From NCBI RefSeq assembly GCF_001544975.2, contig NZ_FCOG02000041.1:1-54642 (forward strand): a stretch of DNA of 54,642 bases, in the 5' to 3' direction. Origin of the DNA: Caballeronia arationis. Lineage in GTDB: Bacteria; Pseudomonadota; Gammaproteobacteria; Burkholderiales; Burkholderiaceae. Numbering within the stretch: the stretch's first letter is position 1; each line of letters begins with the position of its first letter. A program made the position numbers and the translations under genes. Of the stretch, positions 25,977 to 33,015 are shown piece by piece. The notes under the pieces are model-generated. The model had not been told where the DNA came from and did no database searches. It was given only the letters and a program-made list of their open reading frames with translations.

Positions 25977-27537
25977 GGACGTCTCCTTCGATCCGGTCCA
26001 TCGTGGTGGCGCCCGGCGTGTACTCCGCCACGATGCGTCCATTGCGCATGTGCAGGATACGGTCCGCGTTGAAGTAGACCTCGGGAATCTCGTCCGAGAT
26101 CAGGAGGATCGCCATGCCCTGTGCCGCGAGCTGATGGATGATCGCAAAGATTCCGGCCCGGGCGCCCACGTCGACGCCGACCGTCGGTGAATCGAGAATG
26201 AGCAGCTTCGGGTTGGTCGCGAGCCACTTGGCGAGCACGATGCGCTGCTGGTTGCCGCCCGAGAGCGTCGACACCGCGTCCTCCGGCTTGCCGATCTTGA
26301 CGGCCAGCTTCCTGATCCAGTCGTTGATCAGTGCGCCGCGCTTGGCCGGATCGATCAGATGCGTCGGGCCGAGCAGGTTGTCGAGCACGGCGGCGATGGT
26401 GTTGTCGCCGATCGACTGGGGCTGCACCAGTCCAAGCGAGAGACGGTCTTCCGACACATACGCAATGCCCGCGCGGATCGCCTGCCGGTTGGAGCGCAGC
26501 GACAATGCTTCCCCATTGAGCCGGATCGAACCGGAACTCGCTGGCGACATGCCGAAGAGCGTCAGCGCGAGTTCGGTTCGTCCCGCGCCGAGCCGGCCGG
26601 TGAGGCCCAGGATTTCCCCTTTCCTGATTGAGAGCGACACGCCGTCGTATTCGCCCCGACGCGTCAGGCCGTCGACTTGCAGCACGACGGGCGCCGCCGA
26701 GAGATCCATGCTCCGCACCGCATAGTCGAACGTGCGCCCGGTCATGAGTTCGGTGAGCCGGGTTTGTGTCATGCCGGCGGTCGGGAAGGTCCCGACGTAC
26801 TGCCCGTCGCGCAGGACGGTCACGCGCGTGCATACGTCGAGCACTTCGGCTAGCCGGTGGCTCACGAAGACGACCGCGATCCCGTCCGCCGAAAGTCGCC
26901 GGACGACCGCGAGCAGCGCCTCGGTCTCGGCATGCGACAGCGAGGCGGTCGGCTCGTCCATGAACACGAGGCGCGCGTCTGCGACGAGCGCCCGCGCGAT
27001 CGCGACGGTCTGTCGCTGAGCGATCGACAGCGTCCGCACCGAGCGGTCGAGGTTGATTGCGACGCCAAGGCGCTCCAGGATGCGGCGCGCCGCGTCCTTC
27101 ATCTGCCGGTAGTTCACGAGGCGCGGACGCGGCCCGAGATTCTGTTCGAATGCGATGTTCTCCGCGACGGTCATCTCGGGAAACAGTGCGAGGTCCTGCC
27201 AGATCACCTGGATTCCGAGGTCGCGCGCCTTCGCCGGATCGAGTCCTTCGATCGACTGGCCGTCCATCAGCATCACGGCGCCGGCTTCCGGCTGATAGAC
27301 GCCGCTGATGACCTTGATCAGCGTGCTCTTGCCGCAGCCGTTTTCGCCCGCGAGGCAGACCACCTCGCCCGGCATGATGTCGAACTTCACCGACTGCAGC
27401 GCTTTCACGCCACCGAATATCTTGGAGATGTTGTCGAGCTTGAGCAGTTCGGCGCGACCGGCGTCGACGGGAATCGCCGCACCACCCGCCAGGTCCGGCT
27501 GCAACGCGTGGTGATCCGGGGAAGCTGCTGTGGTCAT
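25969..27537 (-). CDS. Sugar ABC transporter ATP-binding protein (double ABC domain)
   Basis: A 522-residue peripheral ATPase with two fused ABC domains, as in RbsA/MglA/LsrA. The first Walker A is GENGCGKST (64-72), with VFMDEPTASLS as its Walker B. The second domain has the degenerate P-loop GRLGAGRTE, the signature LSGGNQQR and LLILDSPTVGVD. Only the first P-loop looks fully competent, which is normal for this family. The ATG at 27537 has GGAG 7 nt upstream. A hairpin between this gene and the binding-protein gene probably lowers its expression. Confidence 0.92.
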   Translation of the reverse strand: MTTAASPDHHALQPDLAGGAAIPVDAGRAELLKLDNISKIFGGVKALQSVKFDIMPGEVVCLAGENGCGKSTLIKVISGVYQPEAGAVMLMDGQSIEGLDPAKARDLGIQVIWQDLALFPEMTVAENIAFEQNLGPRPRLVNYRQMKDAARRILERLGVAINLDRSVRTLSIAQRQTVAIARALVADARLVFMDEPTASLSHAETEALLAVVRRLSADGIAVVFVSHRLAEVLDVCTRVTVLRDGQYVGTFPTAGMTQTRLTELMTGRTFDYAVRSMDLSAAPVVLQVDGLTRRGEYDGVSLSIRKGEILGLTGRLGAGRTELALTLFGMSPASSGSIRLNGEALSLRSNRQAIRAGIAYVSEDRLSLGLVQPQSIGDNTIAAVLDNLLGPTHLIDPAKRGALINDWIRKLAVKIGKPEDAVSTLSGGNQQRIVLAKWLATNPKLLILDSPTVGVDVGARAGIFAIIHQLAAQGMAILLISDEIPEVYFNADRILHMRNGRIVAEYTPGATTMDRIEGDVHA

Positions 27538-27594
27538 GGGAACGCTCCAATGCTGCCGAGTTGCGGGCCGCCTGATCCGACGCACGGTTTGTCA

Positions 27595-27621
27595 GTGAAG
27601 AGCCGTCGTGCGGCTCTTCAC
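27595..27621 (-). terminator. Intra-operon 11-bp attenuator hairpin
   Basis: The arms GTGAAGAGCCG (27595-27605) and CGGCTCTTCAC (27611-27621) pair perfectly around a 5-nt loop. The hairpin lies 23 nt beyond the binding-protein stop and before the ATPase gene. No U-tract is present. Such hairpins usually protect the upstream message or cause partial termination, giving more binding protein than membrane components. Confidence 0.6.
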
Positions 27622-27643
27622 GCATTCCACCAAGACGTTGCGC

Positions 27644-28636
27644 TCAGAGACCCGACTTCGCGAGGTCGTCGACCGTCTTCTCATTGAGTTCGACCAGTTG
27701 GTCGACGATCAGGTTATGACCATCGGGATGAACGACGCCGAGACCCGGAATATTCGTGCCGTCCTTGATCGGCTCGCCCTTCGCGACCATCACGCCCAGC
27801 GTCACGAACACTTCGCCCGCCTGCTTCGGATTCCACATGTAGCCGCCGGTCAGGACGCCGTCGTGGACGAGACGCTTGCCCTGTCCCGGCGAGAACGGCC
27901 CGAGCACGAGCACCTTCCCTTTCGCCTGCCTCTCCGCGACTGCGCGCGCCGCCCCGATTGGGCCTTGACTGCCGAACGCGAGGATCGCCTTCAGGTTGGG
28001 ATGGGCGCGCATCAGATCGAGCGCGGTCTTGCGCGACGCATCCACGTCCTCCGCGACGCCATAACGGTCGCCGACCAGTTTCATGTCCGGATAGTTGGCC
28101 TTGAGGTAAGCGATGGCCGCGTCGGCCCACGCGTTGTGAAGCGGCACGGTCAGTGATCCGACGAAGACCGCGTATTCGCCCTTCCCGCCCAGCGCGGTGG
28201 CCAGCTTCTTTGCGTACGCTTCGCCGAAGCCCTTGACGGACGCGAGTTCGAAGTCCCAGTCGGCGTTTTTCTGCTTCGGCGACTCATGGGTGATGACCTT
28301 GATGCCCGCTGCCCGCGCCCGCTGCAACGCCGGCTCCAGTACCTCGGCATCGTTCGGCACCACGCCGATCACGTCGACCTTCTGGGCAATCAGGTCCTCG
28401 ATTGCGCGCACCTGGAGCGCCGGGTCGGCACTCGTCGGGCCCACCATGAAGGCTTTCACGCCGAGCTTCTCGGCCTGCTGCTTGATCCCGGCGTCCATCG
28501 CGTTGAACCAGGGAATGCCGCCGATCTTCACGACCACGCCGATGACCGGCTTGTCAGGCGAAGCCGAAGCGAGGCCGGCTGACAGCGCGAGCGCAACGAC
28601 TCCCGCAAACAGGGTGCGTACGAGTTTCTTCGACAT
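27644..28636 (-). CDS. Periplasmic sugar-binding protein of the ABC operon
   Basis: A 330-residue type I periplasmic binding protein. The signal peptide ends near LASA/SPD (residue 26). The mature start KPVIGVVVKIGGIPWFNAM is typical of the LsrB/RhaS-like cluster B binding proteins, and a VDVIGVVPNDAEVLEPAL strand and ITHESP follow. It captures the substrate and delivers it to the two permeases. First gene of the operon, reading away from the LacI regulator; its ATG has a GGAGGAGA-type site. The exact sugar cannot be read, but the linked epimerase suggests a ketose or related sugar. Confidence 0.9.
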   Translation of the reverse strand: MSKKLVRTLFAGVVALALSAGLASASPDKPVIGVVVKIGGIPWFNAMDAGIKQQAEKLGVKAFMVGPTSADPALQVRAIEDLIAQKVDVIGVVPNDAEVLEPALQRARAAGIKVITHESPKQKNADWDFELASVKGFGEAYAKKLATALGGKGEYAVFVGSLTVPLHNAWADAAIAYLKANYPDMKLVGDRYGVAEDVDASRKTALDLMRAHPNLKAILAFGSQGPIGAARAVAERQAKGKVLVLGPFSPGQGKRLVHDGVLTGGYMWNPKQAGEVFVTLGVMVAKGEPIKDGTNIPGLGVVHPDGHNLIVDQLVELNEKTVDDLAKSGL

Positions 28637-28725
28637 TGTCTCCTCCGCTGAACCGCTGGCGACCGTCGCCGAACGGCCAATTTGGGTGGTGGGAAGTTCT
28701 TGCTGCCTGCTGAACCTAACGTGTT

Positions 28726-28743
28726 TGCTAAATCCATTCAGCA
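28726..28743. promoter_or_regulatory. Operator half 1 for the LacI-type regulator
   Basis: The 18-bp near-palindrome TGCTAAATCCATTCAGCA has 8-bp half-sites TGCT(A/G)AAT around a CC centre. It lies between the binding-protein gene and the divergent LacI gene. LacI-family operators are typically 16-20-bp palindromes of this kind. Confidence 0.75.
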
Positions 28744-28757
28744 TTCAGTGACACGGA

Positions 28758-28775
28758 TGCTGAATCCATTTAGCA
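28758..28775. promoter_or_regulatory. Operator half 2 for the LacI-type regulator
   Basis: TGCTGAATCCATTTAGCA repeats the first site with its half-sites exchanged. The two centres are 32 bp apart, about three helical turns, which places two regulator dimers on the same DNA face. Both sites flank the start region of the leftward transport operon. Confidence 0.75.
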
Positions 28776-28874
28776 TAGGGGTCAATCGGGTAAATACCCT
28801 GCCATCGAGCCTGCGCCGGACGGTGTCCGGCTTCTGTAAAGTGAGAACGGGCGTGCTTTTGGAGTGAACGGCAG

Positions 28875-29936
28875 ATGGTCCGCAACAAGTCAGGACGCAA
28901 GTCCACGATTTACGACATCGCGAAGGCGACGGGATCGTCGACGTCCGCCGTGAGTATGGTGCTCAACGGCACGTGGACGCGCTACCGCATCAAGGAAGAA
29001 ACCGCCAACCGCATCCTGGCGAGCGCGCAGCAACTTGGCTACAACGTCAACATGAAGGCGCGCGGGCTGCGGCTCTCGCGCTCGGGACTGGCGGGCATGA
29101 TCCTGCCGCACTACCGGAACCGTTTCTTCGCGGGGCTCGCCGAGACCTTCGAGGAGCAGGCGAGAAGCCGCGGACTGTGCCCCATCGTCGTCAGTACCCA
29201 GCGCGATCCGTCAGTCGAGATGAGCGTGACCGAGACCCTTCTCTCGCAACGCGTCGAAGTGCTGTTCATCGCGGGCGTGCGCGATCCGTCTCCGCTCAAC
29301 GCGCTGTGTCAGGCGGCCGGGATCACCTGCATCAACGTGGACCTGCCCGGCGCCGACGCGCCCTCCGTCGTCTCCGACAACCGTGGCGGCGCCCGCGCGC
29401 TCACCGAGGCCCTGATCGACAAGATGATCGCCCGGGGTGCATCGCCCGAGGAACTCGTGTTCCTCGGCGGAGTCGTCGACGAATACGCAACGGACATGCG
29501 CATCGCCGGGTTTCGCGATGCCTTCGCGGCCCGGGGTTTGGAACCTGCGGCCGATGCCGTCGAGTGCTTCGGCTATGACGCATCTTCTGCGCGGCAAGCC
29601 GTCGCGCGTCGCTACGAGGCTCTCGGCCGGCTCCCCGATGGCCTGCTGATGAACTCGATCACCGCGTTTGAAGGACTCGTGCAGTTCGCATCACGCCTGT
29701 CGCGGGAAGACTGGCATTCGGCGGTGGTCGGCTGCTTCGACTGGGACCCGTTTGCCGCCCATCTGCCCTTCGAGGTGACGATGATGCGTCAGGACGTGGA
29801 GAGGATCATTTCAGAAGCCTTCGCGCTGGCCGATGCGCATGACGGAAGCGCCTCGTCCGACCACCCGCTCGTGATTGTGCCGACGGGCTTCGGGCCGATG
29901 TCCGGCGAGGAGGAAAGGACGATCGAGACCGCGTGA
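28875..29936 (+). CDS. LacI-family transcriptional regulator of the sugar operon
   Basis: A 353-residue repressor. The N-terminal helix-turn-helix (TIYDIAKATGSSTSAVSMVL, residues 11-30) is followed by a hinge helix region near GYNVNMKARGLRLSRSG. The remainder is a sugar-binding-protein-like effector domain with FLGG and CFDWDPFA segments. The ATG has GGAG 10 nt upstream. It is divergent from the transport operon, and two matching palindromes lie between them, so local repression relieved by the imported sugar or its product is likely. Confidence 0.9.
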   Translation: MVRNKSGRKSTIYDIAKATGSSTSAVSMVLNGTWTRYRIKEETANRILASAQQLGYNVNMKARGLRLSRSGLAGMILPHYRNRFFAGLAETFEEQARSRGLCPIVVSTQRDPSVEMSVTETLLSQRVEVLFIAGVRDPSPLNALCQAAGITCINVDLPGADAPSVVSDNRGGARALTEALIDKMIARGASPEELVFLGGVVDEYATDMRIAGFRDAFAARGLEPAADAVECFGYDASSARQAVARRYEALGRLPDGLLMNSITAFEGLVQFASRLSREDWHSAVVGCFDWDPFAAHLPFEVTMMRQDVERIISEAFALADAHDGSASSDHPLVIVPTGFGPMSGEEERTIETA

Positions 29937-29939
29937 CTC

Positions 29940-29960
29940 GAGCCGTCCAGGTGACGGCTC
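29940..29960. terminator. 8-bp hairpin between convergent LacI and SDR genes
   Basis: GAGCCGTC (29940-29947) and GACGGCTC (29953-29960) pair perfectly around CAGGT, directly after the LacI stop. It lies between two convergent genes and can end either transcript, although U-tracts are poor. Confidence 0.5.
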
Positions 29961-29986
29961 AAGGCTTCGCTTCTTGTTGGAACCGG

Positions 29987-30733
29987 TCAAAGCTCCTGAC
30001 GAGTCGGCCTGAAAAGGATCTCGTTCACGTCGATATCGGGGGGCTGGCCGATCGCGAACGCGACGGCATTCGCGAATGACTCAGCCGGGATCGCGTTTTC
30101 CTCATAGAACTTCCTGACGTTCTCGGCGACGTCCGGCTCGGTGACACTGCTCGGAAGCTCGGTCGCCACCGCGCCGGGCGAGATCACGGTCGTGCGAATG
30201 TCGTAGGGTTTGACTTCCTGACGCAGCCCTTCGGAAAGCATCAGGACGGCACTCTTGGTCGCCGCATAGACGGCGCTGCCCGGGCGGACCTTGTGTCCGG
30301 CCACGGACGACACATTGATGATGTGCCCCGCCTTCTGCTGCTTCATGTAGGGCAGCGCCGCGCCGATTCCGTACAGCACGCCCTTGATGTTCACGTCGAT
30401 CGTGCGATCCCAGTCCTCGACCTTGAGACGCTCCAGCGGCGAATGCGGCATCAATCCCGCATTGTTGATCATCACGTCGATGCGGCCGAAATGCTCGACC
30501 GCGGCCGCGACCAGTCGCTTGACGTCGTCGAAACGGGTGACGTCCGTCGTCACGGCGAGCGCCCTGCCGCCGCTCGCGATTAAGGCGTCCGCCAGCGACT
30601 GGATGCGCCCGGCACGCCGCGCTCCCAGCACGACGCACGCACCCTGCGCGCTCAGATGCCGGGCGGTCGCCTCGCCCGGCCCGCTGCTCGCGCCCGTAAT
30701 GACGACGACTTTTCCTTCGATGTTGTTGCTCAT
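29987..30733 (-). CDS. Short-chain dehydrogenase/reductase (SDR)
   Basis: A 248-residue classical SDR oxidoreductase. The cofactor motif is TGASSGPG (13-20), with proline where GIG is usual. NNAG is at 90-93, the catalytic serine lies in INVSSVAG (about 142-143), and Tyr156/Lys160 complete the YxxxK motif. ARR after the second strand suggests NADP(H) preference. The substrate is unknown. It lies 48 nt downstream of the aldo/keto reductase and is probably cotranscribed. Confidence 0.88.
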   Translation of the reverse strand: MSNNIEGKVVVITGASSGPGEATARHLSAQGACVVLGARRAGRIQSLADALIASGGRALAVTTDVTRFDDVKRLVAAAVEHFGRIDVMINNAGLMPHSPLERLKVEDWDRTIDVNIKGVLYGIGAALPYMKQQKAGHIINVSSVAGHKVRPGSAVYAATKSAVLMLSEGLRQEVKPYDIRTTVISPGAVATELPSSVTEPDVAENVRKFYEENAIPAESFANAVAFAIGQPPDIDVNEILFRPTRQEL

Positions 30734-30781
30734 GGTTTCGGTTGCTCGCTTACGTTGAACTCTATCGCAGACGCTTGAAGA

Positions 30782-31765
30782 TCAGCGATCGACGCGTTGC
30801 TGGAGATGCGCCGGGTAGCGGTCGCCCACCACCTTGATCTGCTGCAGCGCGCTTTCGATGGCGGACAGGTCCTCAGCCGACAATTCGACCGCAGCCGCGC
30901 CGACGTTCTCTTCCAGACGATGCAGCCTGGTCGTGCCCGGAATCGGCACGATCCACGGTTTTTGCGCGAGCAGCCAGGCCAGCGCGATCTGCGCGCGCGT
31001 CGCGCCTTTGGTGTCCGCGATCTTGCCGACCACCTCGACGAGACCCGCATTCGCCTTGCGGTTTTCCTCGGAGAAGCGCGGCACGACGTTGCGGAAGTCG
31101 GTCTTGTCGAACGTGGTGTTGGCGTCGATCGCCCCGGTCAGGAAGCCCTTGCCGAGCGGGCTGAACGGCACGAAGCCGATGCCCAGTTCCTCGAGCGTCG
31201 GGAGCACGGTCGTTTCCGGCTCGCGCCACCACATCGAGTACTCGCTTTGCAAAGCGGCCACGGGTTGCACGGCGTGAGCGCGGCGAATCGACTGCGCGCC
31301 CGCCTCGGACAGGCCGAAATGCTTGACCTTGCCCTCGCGGATCAGATCCTTGACGGTGCCGGCGACGTCCTCGATGGGCACGTTCGGATCCACACGATGT
31401 TGATAGAACAGGTCGATCCGATCGGTCTTCAGACGCTTGAGCGACGCCTCTGCCACGGCTCGAATGCGCTCCGGACGGCTGTCGAGAGGCTGCTTCGAGT
31501 CTCCGTCCGTGAAGCCGAACTTGGTGGCGATGACCACCTGATCCCGAAACGGCGCGACCGCTTCGCCCATCAGCTCTTCGTTGACAAACGGGCCATAGCA
31601 CTCGGCGGTGTCGAAGAACGTAACGCCCCGCTCGAAGGCCGCACGGATGAGTTCGATACCCTGTGTCTTCTCGGTCGCCGGACCATAGCCGAAGCTCAGC
31701 CCCATGCAGCCGAGGCCGATGGCCGACACTTCGAGACCGCTGTTTCCGAGTTTGCGCTTTTGCAT
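30782..31765 (-). CDS. Aldo/keto reductase
   Basis: A 327-residue (alpha/beta)8-barrel NADPH-dependent reductase of the AKR13/YajO-like group. The catalytic tetrad is complete: Asp52, Tyr57, Lys82 and His123, with GVTFFDTAECYGP and the IVPIPGTTRLHRLEEN cofactor-binding segment. The ATG at 31765 has a GGAG site and matches the family start MQKRKLGNSGLEVSAIGLGC; the longer frame to 31963 overlaps the LysR gene and is not used. First gene of a two-gene unit with the SDR, divergent from a LysR regulator. Likely role: detoxifying reactive carbonyls. Confidence 0.9.
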   Translation of the reverse strand: MQKRKLGNSGLEVSAIGLGCMGLSFGYGPATEKTQGIELIRAAFERGVTFFDTAECYGPFVNEELMGEAVAPFRDQVVIATKFGFTDGDSKQPLDSRPERIRAVAEASLKRLKTDRIDLFYQHRVDPNVPIEDVAGTVKDLIREGKVKHFGLSEAGAQSIRRAHAVQPVAALQSEYSMWWREPETTVLPTLEELGIGFVPFSPLGKGFLTGAIDANTTFDKTDFRNVVPRFSEENRKANAGLVEVVGKIADTKGATRAQIALAWLLAQKPWIVPIPGTTRLHRLEENVGAAAVELSAEDLSAIESALQQIKVVGDRYPAHLQQRVDR

Positions 31766-31780
31766 ACCGTTTCTCCTGTC

Positions 31781-31814
31781 GACCAGAGTTAGCGCTTTAG
31801 CGCTTACTCTGGTC
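31781..31814. promoter_or_regulatory. 34-bp palindromic element between aldo/keto reductase and LysR genes
   Basis: Perfect 9-bp outer arms GACCAGAGT (31781-31789) and ACTCTGGTC (31806-31814) enclose two tandem copies of TAGCGCTT, each containing the palindrome AGCGCT. It begins 16 nt upstream of the aldo/keto reductase start. It is a strong candidate operator, or a 5'-UTR hairpin controlling translation. Confidence 0.55.
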
Positions 31815-31913
31815 CCATGCAAGATGATTGCTGTCGACCAGAGAAGCATAGACTCGTATGCCATGCTCAACAATACGGCTACAATTGCATGAGGTATTGA
31901 GAAAAATTCACAT

Positions 31914-32813
31914 ATGTCGCGCGCAAGCTTGTCCGAACTCACGGTCTTCGTCGCCATCGCCAATCAGCGCAGCTTCAGCGCGGCAGCGCGCGTGCTGGGC
32001 GTGTCGCCGTCCGCGCTCAGCCACACCATACGTGGACTCGAAACGAGGCTCAACGTGCGATTGTTCAACCGCACGACTCGCTCGGTCGCGCTGACCGAAG
32101 CCGGCGAGCAGCTCCTGCGACGCGTCGGACCCGCTATCGCCGATCTCGAAGACGCCGTGAACGAAGTCGCGTCCGAACGCGACCGTCCTTCGGGTTCGAT
32201 CCGCATCAGCGCGTCCGAATCCGCAGCGAAGTCTCTGGTACGGAACGTATTGCCGGACTTTCTCGCGGCCTATCCGGACATCCACGTGGAGTTCGTCGTC
32301 GACACGCGACTCGTGGATATCGTCGCCGACGGCTTCGATGCCGGAATCCGGGTCCTGCAGGACGTGCCCCGCGACATGGTCGCGATCCGCTTCGGGCCCG
32401 ACATGCGGTTCATCGCGGTGGCATCGCCGGGGTATCTCGCGCATCACAAGCCGCCGAAGGCGCCGCATGACCTGACGAAGCATCGGTGCATCCGTTTCCG
32501 GTTCGAAAGCGGCGCGCTCTATCGCTGGGACCTCGAACATCGCGGCAAGAGTGCGAGCATCGACGTTCAGGGCCCGATTACGCTCGGTAATCTGAACCTG
32601 ATGGTGGAAGCCGCATTGGGCGGAATCGGCGTCGCCTGGGTGCCCGACTATCTGGCCGAAGAGCACCTGGCCTCGGACCGGCTCAGGCAATTGCTTCCCG
32701 AGTGGAGTCCGGCCTTTCCGGGCCTCTGTCTTTATTATCCGGCGAACCGGTTCCCTCCGACCGCGCTCAGACTGTTTGCGCAAGCGGTGCGCGAGTGGGC
32801 CGCGCGGTGCTAG
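31914..32813 (+). CDS. LysR-family transcriptional regulator
   Basis: A 299-residue regulator with a winged helix-turn-helix at residues 5-63 (ELTVFVAIANQRSFSAAARV, then SPSALSHTIRGLE). The effector domain starts near RISASESAAKSLV. The group resembles LysR proteins divergently linked to aldo/keto reductase and SDR genes, where they respond to electrophiles or aromatics. The intergenic palindrome at 31781-31814 is the probable target. Confidence 0.88.
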   Translation: MSRASLSELTVFVAIANQRSFSAAARVLGVSPSALSHTIRGLETRLNVRLFNRTTRSVALTEAGEQLLRRVGPAIADLEDAVNEVASERDRPSGSIRISASESAAKSLVRNVLPDFLAAYPDIHVEFVVDTRLVDIVADGFDAGIRVLQDVPRDMVAIRFGPDMRFIAVASPGYLAHHKPPKAPHDLTKHRCIRFRFESGALYRWDLEHRGKSASIDVQGPITLGNLNLMVEAALGGIGVAWVPDYLAEEHLASDRLRQLLPEWSPAFPGLCLYYPANRFPPTALRLFAQAVREWAARC

Positions 32814-32817
32814 TCGT

Positions 32818-33009
32818 CTACGGCGCGGCAACCGTCGACGCCCCCTGCCATTGAAGAAACGGATGCCTGGCGCCCGCCGGCATCACCCAGGTTCCATTGG
32901 GGCCGAAGTTCCAGGTCGGACCGAAGCTGGCGGGTTGCCCCATCTGCAACGTCGTCAGGCCATGCGCAGCGGGCACTGCCGGTCCGCCATTCCTGGTGCC
33001 GCTCGTGGC
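32818..33009 (-). pseudogene. C-terminal remnant of a filamentous-hemagglutinin-like adhesin
   Basis: A 63-codon frame ending at TAG (32818-32820) reads HGLTTLQMGQPASF, then TWNFGPNGTWVMPAG and HPFLQW. The pattern (G)L(S/T)xxQMxxxxSF...W(N/D)F...TW...G..P.L is the repeated C-terminal motif of large two-partner-secreted, GLUG/FHA-like adhesins. Only the very end survives. It has no start codon or ribosome site and lies just after the peptidase stop. Recognition is from motif memory. Confidence 0.45.
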
Positions 33010-33015
33010 TTAGCG

